From contig NZ_JACJTT010000003.1 in assembly GCF_014698825.1 (NCBI RefSeq), forward strand, positions 248,001 to 312,000: a DNA stretch of 64,000 bases. Reading direction: 5' to 3'. The notes below the pieces were generated by a model. It made no database searches and had not been told where the DNA came from. It saw only the letters and a list, made by a program, of their open reading frames with translations. Of this stretch, positions 19,415-28,478 are shown one piece after another. Position 1 is the stretch's first letter; the number at the start of each line of letters is the position of its first letter. The DNA comes from Richelia sinica FACHB-800. Lineage in GTDB: Bacteria; Cyanobacteriota; Cyanobacteriia; Cyanobacteriales; Nostocaceae. The position numbers and the translations under genes are program-made.

Positions 19415-19549
19415 ATCACTTGCGGGAATAAGTATTGATTTCCGTTGTTGATCCTGCGACGGTGTATTTCACGGTTAGCTTTACGGCGTTTCCATCGTCT
19501 CGAACTGCTTTTCCTTTTATGAATAAGCGAGAATACATCCGCAAGTGAT
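19415..19549 (+). ncRNA. Candidate retron ncRNA (msr-msd)
   Basis: Immediately upstream of a retron-type reverse transcriptase lies a region with retron layout. The a1 arm ATCACTTGCGG (19415-19425) and the a2 arm CCGCAAGTGAT (19539-19549) are perfectly complementary over 11 bases. Between them a stem-loop (CCGTTG / CGACGG, 19442-19462) could be the msr hairpin. A base stem of about eight pairs including G-U wobbles (19462-19469 with 19531-19538) closes a larger loop directly against a2, as expected for msd. A T-tract follows a2. The branching guanosine cannot be fixed by eye. The folding is hand-made, and length and order fit known retrons of about 130-200 nt. Confidence 0.75.
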
Positions 19550-19563
19550 ATTTTTTTTAATTC

Positions 19564-20664
19564 ATGACGGACAAAGTGCAAAAAGGCTCAAATTTCATTC
19601 TTAAATACAAACCTGAATTTTTAGCAGAGAAATTTTATGCTTTGAAAAATCCAATGGATATAGCCGACCTTTTAGGTATTTCCTATGGTCGTCTTGTCTA
19701 TCATATATATGTTATAGAATCTGAAAATCGTTATAAAATTTTTGACATTCCTAAAAAGTCTGGTGGTATTCGTCAAATATCCACCCCGATAACAGCACTT
19801 AAAATTATTCAACAAAAACTTAATCAAGTCTTAAAAACCGTATACAAACCAAAGGCATCAGTACATGGCTTTGTAAGTGATAAAAATATTGTGACTAATG
19901 CTCAAGCCCATACTAAAAAACGCTATGTTCTCAATATTGATTTAAAAGATTTTTTCCCTTCTATGAACTTTGGTAGGGTGCGAGGTATGTTTATGGCTAC
20001 TCCTTATAATTTACCTCCAGATGTAGCAACAGTTCTAGCACAAATTTGTTGTCATAACAATCAGTTACCTCAAGGCGCACCAACTTCACCAATAATTACT
20101 AATATGATTTGCGCGAAAATGGATAGTCGATTACAAAGGTTAGCTAAAGATTGTAAAGCTACTTATACAAGATATGCAGATGATATTACTTTCTCCACAA
20201 CTTTACCTCAATTTCCCAATGATTTAGCATACACAGGGACTGAAGAAGATACAGAAAAAATTTTGATTGGTAATCGTTTACTAGCAATTATTCATGAAAA
20301 TGGGTTTGAGGTAAATGAACAGAAAATTAGATTGCAAGTAAAAGGTAATCATCAGGAAGTAACAGGATTAACAACTAATATTTTTCCCAATGTTGATAGA
20401 AAATATGTGCGTCAAATTCGCGCTATGCTTTATGCTTGGGCTAAGTTTGGACTTGAAGCTGCGGAAAATGAATATTTTGAAAAATATGTATCTAAGTCAA
20501 GATTATCCATAAAACCAAAACTAGAATTTCAGCAGGTATTAAGGGGTAAAATTGAGTTTATAGGCATGGTTAAAGGTAAAGAAGATTCTATTTATCAAAA
20601 ATATATGAACCAATATAAAATATTAGCTAGATTATCAATTGTTAATAAAAATAGCGAGGATTAA
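19564..20664 (+). CDS. Retron reverse transcriptase, 366 aa
   Basis: It copies part of the adjacent ncRNA into multicopy single-stranded DNA linked to RNA. RT motifs run in order: KSGGIRQIS (about residue 66), HGFV (101), VLNIDLKDFFPSM (122-134), QGAPTSP (170-176), YADD catalytic box (204-207), and the thumb-side region from about 280. Two retron hallmarks are present: NAxxH (N112-H116, TNAQAH) and VTG (266-268). There is no intron maturase or endonuclease domain, so a group II intron is excluded. The gene begins 14 bases after the a2 arm of the ncRNA. Its ribosome-binding site is poor. A second gene follows after seven bases. Confidence 0.93.
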   Translation: MTDKVQKGSNFILKYKPEFLAEKFYALKNPMDIADLLGISYGRLVYHIYVIESENRYKIFDIPKKSGGIRQISTPITALKIIQQKLNQVLKTVYKPKASVHGFVSDKNIVTNAQAHTKKRYVLNIDLKDFFPSMNFGRVRGMFMATPYNLPPDVATVLAQICCHNNQLPQGAPTSPIITNMICAKMDSRLQRLAKDCKATYTRYADDITFSTTLPQFPNDLAYTGTEEDTEKILIGNRLLAIIHENGFEVNEQKIRLQVKGNHQEVTGLTTNIFPNVDRKYVRQIRAMLYAWAKFGLEAAENEYFEKYVSKSRLSIKPKLEFQQVLRGKIEFIGMVKGKEDSIYQKYMNQYKILARLSIVNKNSED

Positions 20665-20671
20665 TTAATAG

Positions 20672-21541
20672 ATGGATAATTTACAAAAAATATTACTGGA
20701 ACAAATAAATTTAAACTTACAAAGTATTTTCTTATATATAGAAAAGTTAACTAGAGAAGAAATTAAGATAGATTCTACTAAAATATATTTGATTGATTAT
20801 TCAAATCATGAATGGCTAAATATATCAGCATATCAATCTATGAAAGAAGAACTTGAAAAAGAAAATCAAGAAGCGGTTAATGCTATCATGAACAAAGATT
20901 TTGGAGAGTATTGCCGTAAATTATGTCTCCAAATAGAAATTTTACTTAATAAGTTTATAATGGAATATGATAAAGACAATATTCAAGATACTGAATCTTC
21001 TAAATTTAAGAGATTAAATTTTTTCTTTAAAAGAGTAAAAGAAGAAGATAAACAATACAAGAAGACTATTACTAATATTATGAATATTAGGGATATTAGC
21101 AGTCATGGAGATTCTAAAGGTAGGTCAATATCAAACAGAGTTGAAATTAAAGGTAAGAGTATAAAAATAAAGCTGGAAAAATTAAAAAAGACTCTTCTTA
21201 AAGAAGAAGTACAAAATATATTTTCTGAATTTATAGATTATCGTCATCCGGGGAATCCAAATATTACTGGTGATATTAAACAGGGATATGCTTATATTCT
21301 TTTATATAATTTAAAAGATGAATACTTTGATTCTCATTCAATTATAAAACATATTGAAAACAATAGAAGACTTGTATACCAACATAAACTAGGAAATGAT
21401 TTCAAGATTGTTTTAGATAAGTATCAACCTGAAAATGAACTTAAAAGATTTTTTGATGAACAAGAAAAAAATTATACAACAATAAGAGATACAATGAACT
21501 GGTTTATTCAAGAAATAGGTAAACATCTAACCATAACTTAG
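20672..21541 (+). CDS. Retron-associated candidate effector with HEPN-like motif, 289 aa
   Basis: The gene starts seven bases after the reverse transcriptase stop and ends the unit, the position of retron effector genes. I do not recognise the full-length family. A helical region (CRKLCLQIEILLNKFIMEYD, 81-100) is followed by IRDISSHGD, where R140 and H145 form an Rx4H motif. That is the arrangement of HEPN ribonucleases: a helix, then Rx4-6H. The rest (160-289) is highly charged and Lys-rich, with a predicted mixed fold and no membrane segment. A reasonable inference is an RNA-cutting effector held inactive by the RT-msDNA complex and released on phage attack. A GAGGA sequence upstream may serve as ribosome-binding site. 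Confidence 0.7.
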   Translation: MDNLQKILLEQINLNLQSIFLYIEKLTREEIKIDSTKIYLIDYSNHEWLNISAYQSMKEELEKENQEAVNAIMNKDFGEYCRKLCLQIEILLNKFIMEYDKDNIQDTESSKFKRLNFFFKRVKEEDKQYKKTITNIMNIRDISSHGDSKGRSISNRVEIKGKSIKIKLEKLKKTLLKEEVQNIFSEFIDYRHPGNPNITGDIKQGYAYILLYNLKDEYFDSHSIIKHIENNRRLVYQHKLGNDFKIVLDKYQPENELKRFFDEQEKNYTTIRDTMNWFIQEIGKHLTIT

Positions 21542-21581
21542 CAACTTCATAATGATGACTAGAAAATACAACCTTATCACT

Positions 21582-21740
21582 CTATTTTCGCTCATAAATT
21601 TGACAATTTCCCTCACCATCACAAAGTAATAACAAAATGTATGGAGGTGATAAAATCGGATCAATCCATACTTCTGTAAATTCCCAATTATTATTGATTT
21701 TCAAGTAAACCTTTCCTATTATTAAGTTTAATTCAATCAA
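21582..21740 (-). CDS. Possible micro-gene overlapping the end of the Panacea-partner gene, 52 aa
   Basis: The reverse strand holds a protein-like frame, from a TTG at 21740 to TAG at 21582. It contains GKVYLKINNNWEFTEVWIDP and SPPYILLLCDGEGNCQIYER. Composition (Trp, Cys, Gly, charged residues) is that of a real globular protein, unlike a random AT-rich frame. The TTG overlaps the end of the preceding gene by eight bases, suggesting translational coupling. It could be a genuine third gene of the operon, or the 3' remnant of a longer gene whose start was lost. No family is recognised. Confidence 0.45.
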   Translation of the reverse strand: MIELNLIIGKVYLKINNNWEFTEVWIDPILSPPYILLLLCDGEGNCQIYERK

Positions 21741-22125
21741 CTCCTAAGAATTTCTTCAACGCAGTTTTATATTTATTCTTCAACTTCTTAGAAATTAATC
21801 CTCCCTGTTGAATTTGTGATACAATATCAGCAGATAAACAATCTTTGGGAATAGGACTACCAGAAGTTATACAAATAGCAAGATCATTTGCATCCATTTC
21901 ACGAGCAAAATAGTAAGCTATAACAGATTCCTTTTTAATAAAACTTGGTAAACTCGGATCTGGTGTTAAAACACAAACTCTTTCAGAGTTATTTTTCTTG
22001 TCTGTTAAATTAACAAATAAATATTTATTACCAGAAGTCTTTGCAATTGCGACGTAAAAATGTTGACCATTAGGAGGTGTATCAATTAAAAATACATCTC
22101 CTATGTTTATAGAAATACTAGACAC
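21733..22125 (-). CDS. Probable toxin partner of the Panacea protein, 130 aa
   Basis: Its start overlaps by eight bases the end of the Panacea-domain gene, so the two form a tight operon. The N-terminus (INIGDVFLIDTPPNGQHFYVAIA) looks like a small beta-barrel of the PemK/MazF or SH3-like kind. The C-terminus is helical and Lys-rich (ISKKLKNKYKTALKKFLG). Panacea antitoxins (SocA/GepA, DUF4065) pair with many unrelated toxins, so the position makes this the likely toxin. The RNase-type guess rests only on the GDV-type start and is weak. No transmembrane segment is seen. Confidence 0.6.
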   Translation of the reverse strand: MSSISINIGDVFLIDTPPNGQHFYVAIAKTSGNKYLFVNLTDKKNNSERVCVLTPDPSLPSFIKKESVIAYYFAREMDANDLAICITSGSPIPKDCLSADIVSQIQQGGLISKKLKNKYKTALKKFLGVD

Positions 22126-22675
22126 TTAGCACCTCATCTAAATATGCTTCCCTCAGTGCTATTTGTCTAATTTCCTCAATTTCTTCCTCACTTTTACCAA
22201 CATTTTTCAGAATATCTTCTACTAAAATGGGAATAGCAGAACCATGAGGATCTTTCCACTCTGGTAAATCATGAGTCCATTCAGCAACATGAAATGGATC
22301 AAGATGTCCAAAGGTTTGATATACCTCTTGAAGAATCTCCTCTTCCTCTTCACATAGTTCATCATTTCCTGGATCTTTGACTAAGTAAACAAAGTTCTTA
22401 TCACCAGGAGAAATGTACTCAGACCACAGAGGTAGAGCATCATCAACAGGTTTACCTTTAATTAGATCATAAACACCACTAAGAACAGGTCCATAATCCA
22501 TTGATACATAATGATCACCTGTAATTGGCTGTTCTATTCTTTCTAACGCAATACGATCAGCTATATAGAGCATTTTTAGCAAGCCTAAATACTTGATAGG
22601 CTTACCATGCAGCTTCATAAGTATAGCTGCTGCTTCTACAGCTTTTTCTAGATGAAACCGAAACTGGATAGACAT
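22118..22675 (-). CDS. Panacea-domain (DUF4065, SocA-like) antitoxin, 185 aa
   Basis: The N-terminal 100 residues match the Panacea domain: HLEKAVEAAAILMKLHGKPI, LLKMLYIADRIALERI and SMDYGPVLSGVYDLI (the GPV-x-YD part is diagnostic). The C-terminal half is acidic (ELCEEEEEILQEVYQTFGHL, then EWTHDLPEW). Proteins of this family act as antitoxins for diverse toxins, some as chaperone-like adaptors and some by direct neutralisation. The overlapping downstream gene would encode the toxin. The operon is convergent with the retron operon, and both are AT-rich compared with clpC next door, consistent with horizontally acquired defence genes. Confidence 0.85.
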   Translation of the reverse strand: MSIQFRFHLEKAVEAAAILMKLHGKPIKYLGLLKMLYIADRIALERIEQPITGDHYVSMDYGPVLSGVYDLIKGKPVDDALPLWSEYISPGDKNFVYLVKDPGNDELCEEEEEILQEVYQTFGHLDPFHVAEWTHDLPEWKDPHGSAIPILVEDILKNVGKSEEEIEEIRQIALREAYLDEVLSV

Positions 22676-22842
22676 AATTATCCTTGAGAAGCAGTGTAGT
22701 ACCTATATATTATAACTTTGATCTGAAACCGCGAAAATTTATCACACCAACCCCGGATTATATTATGACTCAGTTTATTTCAACTTTGATCTTTTCCCTT
22801 TCTCCTCTTTGCGCCTTTGCTCCTTAGCGCCTTTGCGCGAAA

Positions 22843-22878
22843 CAAAAAAACGGCGGAGAACCTACATCCTCCACCGCT
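22843..22878 (-). terminator. Rho-independent terminator of clpC
   Basis: On the reverse strand CGGTGGAG and CTCCGCCG pair over eight bases with one G-U. A run of T follows (A-run at 22844-22850 on the plus strand). It lies just after the clpC stop. Confidence 0.85.
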
Positions 22879-22902
22879 TATTTAACTATTAAAAAATCCT
22901 AA

Positions 22903-25374
22903 CTACGACTCAACGCCTTGGGGTAACAACTCCCGACGTTGTTGAGCAGTAACCTGCACAGTGCCATTATCATCAACATCAACATAAGCAACATCGCCAT
23001 CTTTGATGCGTCCAGACAGAATTTCTTCCGCTAAACTATCTTCTAACAGGCGCATAATTGCCCGACGTAATGGTCTTGCACCGTAGCTGGGGCTGTAACC
23101 TTCTTGAATCAGGCGGTCTTTGAAGCGATCGCTCACTTCCAAAGTAATGCCTTTTTCGGTCAACCGACCAAACACTTCCTTGAGCATAATGTCGGCGATT
23201 TCGGTAACTTCGGCCTTGTTCAACTGACGGAAGACGATAATTTCATCCAGACGGTTGAGGAACTCAGGACGGAAGTATTGCTTCAATTCTTCATTCACCA
23301 AAGAGCGAATGCGGTTGTATTGAGATTCGGTCTGGTCTTCAGCAAACTCGAAACCAATACCGCTACCGCCTTTCTCAATCACCTTAGAACCAATGTTGGA
23401 AGTCAAAATCAACAAGGTATTCTTGAAGTCTACCGTGCGACCTTTTGCGTCGGTTAAACGACCATCTTCCAAAATTTGCAGCAGCATATTGAACACATCG
23501 GGGTGCGCTTTTTCGATTTCGTCGAACAGCACCACGGTGTAAGGACGGCGGCGTACAGCTTCCGTTAGCTGACCACCTTCGTTGTAACCGACATAACCTG
23601 GAGGGGAACCAATCAACTTACTGACGGTGTGACGCTCCATGTATTCGGACATATCCAAGCGAATCATTGCTTCTTCAGAACCGAAGAAGTAAGAAGCCAA
23701 GGATTTCGCTAATTCAGTCTTACCTACCCCAGTAGGCCCTGAGAACACAAAACTAGCGATGGGTCGATTGGGATTCTTCAAACCGACACGAGCGCGGCGA
23801 ATCGCACGGGAAACCGCTTTCACAGCGTCATCTTGACCAATGAGGCGCTGATGCAAGGTGTCTTCCATGTGCAGCAACTTCTCGGATTCAGATTCAGTGA
23901 GTTTGTTCACTGGTACACCTGTCCAGGAAGCAACGATGTGAGCGATGTCTTCTTCTGTAACTACAGGTTCAACACCATCTCCACTAGCACCGTTGGTTTT
24001 GCTTTGAGCGATCGCCCGAATTTCGGCTTTGATTTCCATTTCCCGATCGCGCAATTCTCCGGCCCGGTCAAAGTCCTGAGAACGCACTGCATCATCTTTT
24101 TCTTTTAAGATTTGCCGCAGTTCCTTGTCTAACTCCTTCGCTGCGGGAGGCAATTGGGAGTTAATCAAGCGTACCCGTGAACCGGCTTCGTCGATTAAGT
24201 CGATGGCTTTATCTGGAAGATAGCGATCGCTGATATATCGATCAGACAATTTCGCTGCTGCCACTAAAGCTTCATCGGAGATTTTTAACTTGTGGTGTTG
24301 CTCGTAGCGATCGCGCAAACCATATAAAATTTCAATTGTTTCATCAACGGAAGGCTCACCCACCATCACAGGCTGGAAGCGTCTTTCCAACGCTGCATCC
24401 CGTTCAATGTGCTTGCGGTACTCATCCAAAGTGGTCGCACCGATACATTGCAATTCCCCTCTGGCCAAAGCTGGTTTGAGGATATTTGCGGCATCAATGG
24501 CCCCTTCAGCAGCCCCTGCACCAATTAAGGTGTGAACCTCGTCAATTACGAGAATTACATTACCCGCCTGACGGATTTCATCCATGATTTTTTTCAGGCG
24601 TTCTTCAAATTCACCTCGATATTTAGTACCTGCTACGAGCAAGCCGATATCCAGTGTCACCACACGCTTATCTTCCAGGATGTCTGGGACATCTTTGTTG
24701 GCGATGCGACTTGCTAAACCTTCAGCGATCGCTGTCTTACCAACCCCTGGTTCACCAATCAACACCGGGTTATTTTTCGTGCGCCGACCCAAAATTTGAA
24801 TCACCCGCTCAATTTCCTTGGCGCGTCCCACCACAGGGTCGAGCTTGTTATCAACAGCCATTTGGGTCAGATTGGAGCCGAACTCATCCAAAGTCGGGGT
24901 CTTAGTCCGACCGGAGGGGCCACCGGGAGTAACTTCAGCAGTTTCACCCAACATGCGGATGACTTGGGTTCTCACCTTCGACAAATCCACACCCAGGTTC
25001 TCTAGCACCCTGGCTGCTACACCTTCCCCTTCGCGGATGAGGCCCAACAGCAGATGCTCGGTGCCAATGTAGTTATGCCCCAGTTGGCGTGCTTCTTCCA
25101 AGGATAGTTCTAAAACCCGCTTTGCCCGTGGCGTAAACGGAATTTCCACGGCCACAAAGCCTGAACCCCGGCCTATGATTTTTTCAACTTCAATGCGTGC
25201 ATCTTTGAGATTGACACCCATTGATTTCAGAACCTTGGCGGCCACTCCTGTGCCTTCCCCAATCAGACCCAGGAGGATCTGTTCGGTTCCCACAAAGTTG
25301 TGACCTAAACGGCGGGCCTCTTCTTGGGCCAGCATGATTACCTTAATGGCTTTTTCTGTGAAGCGTTCAAACAT
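22903..25374 (-). CDS. clpC: ATP-dependent Clp protease ATP-binding subunit ClpC, 823 aa
   Basis: A Hsp100 unfoldase that feeds substrates to ClpP-type proteases. Two Clp-N repeats fill residues 1-145. AAA module 1 has Walker A GEPGVGKT and Walker [14 protein letters not shown]-like middle segment ([17 protein letters not shown]) and AAA module 2 ([29 protein letters not shown]) follow. The C-terminal sensor is GARPLRRAI. The family start [20 protein letters not shown] sets ATG 25374; the open frame extends 16 codons further upstream but those residues are not conserved. Both ATPase sites are intact. It is monocistronic with its own terminator. Confidence 0.97.
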   Translation of the reverse strand: MFERFTEKAIKVIMLAQEEARRLGHNFVGTEQILLGLIGEGTGVAAKVLKSMGVNLKDARIEVEKIIGRGSGFVAVEIPFTPRAKRVLELSLEEARQLGHNYIGTEHLLLGLIREGEGVAARVLENLGVDLSKVRTQVIRMLGETAEVTPGGPSGRTKTPTLDEFGSNLTQMAVDNKLDPVVGRAKEIERVIQILGRRTKNNPVLIGEPGVGKTAIAEGLASRIANKDVPDILEDKRVVTLDIGLLVAGTKYRGEFEERLKKIMDEIRQAGNVILVIDEVHTLIGAGAAEGAIDAANILKPALARGELQCIGATTLDEYRKHIERDAALERRFQPVMVGEPSVDETIEILYGLRDRYEQHHKLKISDEALVAAAKLSDRYISDRYLPDKAIDLIDEAGSRVRLINSQLPPAAKELDKELRQILKEKDDAVRSQDFDRAGELRDREMEIKAEIRAIAQSKTNGASGDGVEPVVTEEDIAHIVASWTGVPVNKLTESESEKLLHMEDTLHQRLIGQDDAVKAVSRAIRRARVGLKNPNRPIASFVFSGPTGVGKTELAKSLASYFFGSEEAMIRLDMSEYMERHTVSKLIGSPPGYVGYNEGGQLTEAVRRRPYTVVLFDEIEKAHPDVFNMLLQILEDGRLTDAKGRTVDFKNTLLILTSNIGSKVIEKGGSGIGFEFAEDQTESQYNRIRSLVNEELKQYFRPEFLNRLDEIIVFRQLNKAEVTEIADIMLKEVFGRLTEKGITLEVSDRFKDRLIQEGYSPSYGARPLRRAIMRLLEDSLAEEILSGRIKDGDVAYVDVDDNGTVQVTAQQRRELLPQGVES

Positions 25375-25735
25375 GGCATTTTTCCCATCACCTGCGTCGT
25401 GCCGGTACGCTGATTTTAGCACAGGCTAAAATTTTGGATGCCTGTATAAAGAAATTAGACATCCAAGAACCATCACACAGGTTAATGAGTTAATTGCTAG
25501 CTATTTATGACTTTTTATGCAGTTGTTGTACTGAGGAGCTTGATTTCAGAAGGATTTTTGGGGCTAGCTGCAAACAACAGACCGTCAATGTTGAGACTTT
25601 GTTTACCCAGTCCCAAAGACGACTATATATCATATACAGGGAACCAATGTCAATGTTTTTGATTTTTATATAATTTTTCGTTATAAAAATATTTTTTTCA
25701 TGCCAATATTCTGATGAATTGATTTATAGAAAAAT
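25375..25735. other. Spacer between clpC and rimI
   Basis: About 360 bp. It should contain the clpC promoter (reverse strand). Bases 25630-25740 are nearly pure A+T. No RNA gene or hairpin stands out. Confidence 0.4.
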
Positions 25736-26311
25736 TTAACTTTTTTCACCCAATGGCTGATCACTAATTACCAATGACCAAGATGATTTGGCCAAGCGAT
25801 CGCACACTGTCGCATGTAAATCCTTTAAGGTTGACAGAAACTGTGGTTCTTGTAAGCCTGAAAGCCACAGCACTAAGGCATCTTCACTATTATCTCGATA
25901 ATAGCCACGTCTTCGCCCAGCGGTTTTAAACCCAAATTTTTGATAGAGGGAGATGGCCACTTGGTTAGAAGCACGCACTTCCAAGGTTGCTCTCTCCAAA
26001 TTGCGATCGCAGGCGATCTGAAGCAAAGAATATAGTAAAGCCTGTCCTAGACCTTGATGATGATATTGGGGATGAACCGCCAAAATTGTAATGTGTGCTT
26101 CTTCTAAAATTGACCAAAAACAGCCCATACCTAGCAACTCCGTGCTAGAGAAAGGCGCAAATAAACCTAAAAAATGGCTGTTAGGACTCTCTAACTCTCT
26201 TTTGTAGCCTTCCATTGTCCATAAACCATTAAAGCAGGCCCTATCAAGATCCAACAAAGCACTTAAATGCTCTGTATTCAAGAATTGAATTCTTAAGTCT
26301 AATAAACTCAC
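25736..26311 (-). CDS. rimI: Ribosomal-protein-alanine N-acetyltransferase RimI, 191 aa
   Basis: A GNAT acetyltransferase. Motif A, which binds acetyl-CoA, is ILAVHPQYHHQGLGQALL; the family signature NLERATLEVRASNQVAISLY and GFKTAGRRRGYYRDNSEDAL follow. RimI acetylates the N-terminal alanine of ribosomal protein bS18 and perhaps other proteins. It starts at a GTG (GTGAGTTTATTAGAC). The last 35 residues (LQEPQFLSTLKDLHATVCDR) form a cyanobacterial tail beyond the usual length of about 150. It is monocistronic. Confidence 0.88.
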   Translation of the reverse strand: MSLLDLRIQFLNTEHLSALLDLDRACFNGLWTMEGYKRELESPNSHFLGLFAPFSSTELLGMGCFWSILEEAHITILAVHPQYHHQGLGQALLYSLLQIACDRNLERATLEVRASNQVAISLYQKFGFKTAGRRRGYYRDNSEDALVLWLSGLQEPQFLSTLKDLHATVCDRLAKSSWSLVISDQPLGEKS

Positions 26312-26522
26312 AGGGATTAGTGATTAGTAATTGCTACGTGTCATTAATTCTCTAACTTCTTCAGCCAATAATGCAATCATTTAATACTACCGTGGTCATT
26401 GTCAGTTAGAGAGGTACAAGGGAAGCAACACAATATATACAATTGGTGACTGGCAATGATGAAACCTGATTGATGTGTTCAGGGACTTTACAAGACTTGT
26501 AACCACAATCATAGTCTCAATA

Positions 26523-26708
26523 ATGAAGAAATTAAGTTTAATTATCACTTTGATATTTTTACTAACAATCTTTGCGATTCCTGCTCAATTTAATTTGAAC
26601 TCAGCATCATTGATCACTGTCGGCAAGAAAGCTGAAAGGTTTGCTGAAACAAAAGTCGCAAACCAATTATTGATCATCGTGAATAATTTTTATCTGACAA
26701 TGGGTTGA
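26523..26708 (+). CDS. Small putative secreted protein, 61 aa
   Basis: From the ATG at 26523 the product is MKKLSLIITLIFLLTIFAIP followed by about 40 polar residues. It looks like a signal peptide plus a short mature peptide or a membrane anchor. A longer frame from 26475 has no better start. I do not recognise it and no clear ribosome-binding site is present. It may be a real small secreted protein or a chance AT-rich frame. Confidence 0.3.
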   Translation: MKKLSLIITLIFLLTIFAIPAQFNLNSASLITVGKKAERFAETKVANQLLIIVNNFYLTMG

Positions 26709-26876
26709 ATCTAACTGTAGTTATTTACTCTCAACAAACACATTACTGATTAATAAAATTCCCATTCATCACTGTGCAGCTGTGCTATATAACAAATGGC
26801 CAGTCAGGCTGTAAACTGGAAATCGGGAAACCTGATTACGCCCGTCATTTTCATCAAAGACGAATCTTAATTAATT

Positions 26877-28271
26877 ATGGTATCGACTCACCCCGTCGAA
26901 GTTCAACCTTCTGGCAGTCAATATTTGTCTCCTCAGCGCCACAGCAGCGCTAACCTTTCGCCTAACCAACAGCTTTTACCTTTGACCGCCAAAGTTAATC
27001 ATCACGACATCTTAGAAATCGGTGGGTGTGATGTCACAACTCTGGTGGCACAATTTGGCTCACCTTTGTACATTGTAGACGAAGAAACCCTACGAACAGC
27101 TTGCAGGCAATATAGAGATACATTCAAGGAATACTACAAAGGCGAATCTCAAGTATTGTATGCCTCCAAAGCATGGAATTGTCTAGCTATTTGTGCCATC
27201 GTTGCTGCGGAAGGCTTAGGAATTGACGTAGTTTCTGGTGGTGAACTTTACACCGCACTGCAAGCGGGTGTGAGTCCAAATAAAATTTATCTCCATGGGA
27301 ATAATAAATCTCGTGAGGAGTTAGTTTTAGCCATTGAGTCTGGTTGTACCATTGTGGTGGATAACTGGTACGAGCTACAGACCTTGGTGGAATTAGCTCC
27401 AGCCGATTCACCCATCCGCATCATGTTGCGGTTAACCCCAGGCATTGAATGTCACACCCACGAATATATTCGCACTGGACATTTAGATAGTAAATTTGGC
27501 TTTGACCCCAACGATTTAGGTGAAGTTTTTACCTTTGTCAGCCAACAACCAGGTTTAAACTGCATTGGCTTACATGCTCATATTGGGTCACAGATTTTTG
27601 AACGTCAACCCCATCGAGACTTAGCGGCTGTCATGGTGCAGTGGTTGAAAGATGCTGCTAATTACGGTTTAAACATTACCGAGTTAAATGTGGGTGGTGG
27701 TTTAGGGATTAAATATATCGAATCCGATGATCCCCCCAGTATTGAAGAATGGTCAAAGGCTATTTGTGAAATAGTGCAACAAGCTTGTCAAGAAGCAAAT
27801 TTACCTTTACCAAAATTATTGTGTGAGCCAGGGCGATCGCTTATTGCCACATCTTGCGTTACAGCTTACACCATTGGTTCTGCTAAAGTCATCCCCGACA
27901 TTCGCACTTATGTTTCTATTGACGGGGGTATGTCCGATAATCCTCGCCCCATTACCTATCAATCAGTTTACCGGGCCGTTGTCGCTAACAAAATGTCTGC
28001 TCCCCTCACAGAAACAGTCACTTTGGCTGGTAAACATTGTGAATCAGGGGATATTCTGATTAAAAATGCCCAACTACCCAAAACTGAACCAGGAGATATT
28101 CTCGTAGTTATGGCAACTGGTGCATACAATTACAGTATGGCATCTAACTATAACCGTCTGCCTCGCCCGGCAGCAGTTTTAGTGGCGAATGGTGAAGCAA
28201 ATTTGATTTTGCAAAGAGAAACATATCAAGACCTAATTCGACAAGATTGCCTACCAGAAAGACTTAAATAG
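26877..28271 (+). CDS. lysA: Diaminopimelate decarboxylase, 464 aa
   Basis: LysA decarboxylates meso-diaminopimelate to lysine. It is a fold-III PLP enzyme: the Schiff-base lysine is in VLYASKAWNC, the phosphate loop in LNVGGGLGIKY, and the active-site cysteine region in LAGKHCESGDIL. An N-terminal extension of about 40 residues (rich in Ser, Pro, Gln) precedes the barrel, as in related cyanobacterial proteins. A perfect 9-bp hairpin follows the stop. Confidence 0.95.
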   Translation: MVSTHPVEVQPSGSQYLSPQRHSSANLSPNQQLLPLTAKVNHHDILEIGGCDVTTLVAQFGSPLYIVDEETLRTACRQYRDTFKEYYKGESQVLYASKAWNCLAICAIVAAEGLGIDVVSGGELYTALQAGVSPNKIYLHGNNKSREELVLAIESGCTIVVDNWYELQTLVELAPADSPIRIMLRLTPGIECHTHEYIRTGHLDSKFGFDPNDLGEVFTFVSQQPGLNCIGLHAHIGSQIFERQPHRDLAAVMVQWLKDAANYGLNITELNVGGGLGIKYIESDDPPSIEEWSKAICEIVQQACQEANLPLPKLLCEPGRSLIATSCVTAYTIGSAKVIPDIRTYVSIDGGMSDNPRPITYQSVYRAVVANKMSAPLTETVTLAGKHCESGDILIKNAQLPKTEPGDILVVMATGAYNYSMASNYNRLPRPAAVLVANGEANLILQRETYQDLIRQDCLPERLK

Positions 28272-28288
28272 TTCCAGAAGTTCAGTAG

Positions 28289-28309
28289 GGGTTTAGCATT
28301 GCTAAACCC
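28289..28309. repeat. Perfect hairpin after lysA
   Basis: GGGTTTAGC and GCTAAACCC pair over nine bases with a three-base loop. No T-tract follows, so its role as terminator is uncertain. A similar TTGCTAAACCC sequence recurs near 53578-53588, so it may be part of a dispersed repeat. Confidence 0.5.
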
Positions 28310-28382
28310 GTACAATCGTTTAGCAGTTGGACTTCGTGAAGCTATACTGACAGGATTTTAGTAGTTGAAGAAGTTGATGAGC

Positions 28383-28460
28383 ATATCCCTCTACAACTTC
28401 TGTGACTCCTATCAATTCTGTAACTTCTGTGACTCCTGTAACTTCTGTAACTTCTGAATT
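28383..28460. repeat. Heptamer-like STRR tract upstream of cdaA
   Basis: Units of TGTAACTTC / TGTGACTCC repeat about eight times between lysA and cdaA. These are the reverse phase of the GTTACAGGA-type tract at 14826. Confidence 0.75.
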
Positions 28461-28478
28461 CTTATTTATCCAGATGTC

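Noticed and set aside
19564-20664. Group II intron or diversity-generating retroelement reverse transcriptase
   Set aside because: There is no maturase or endonuclease domain and no intron domain V, and no template/variable repeat pair is seen. The NAxxH and VTG motifs and the flanking a1/a2 arms point to a retron.
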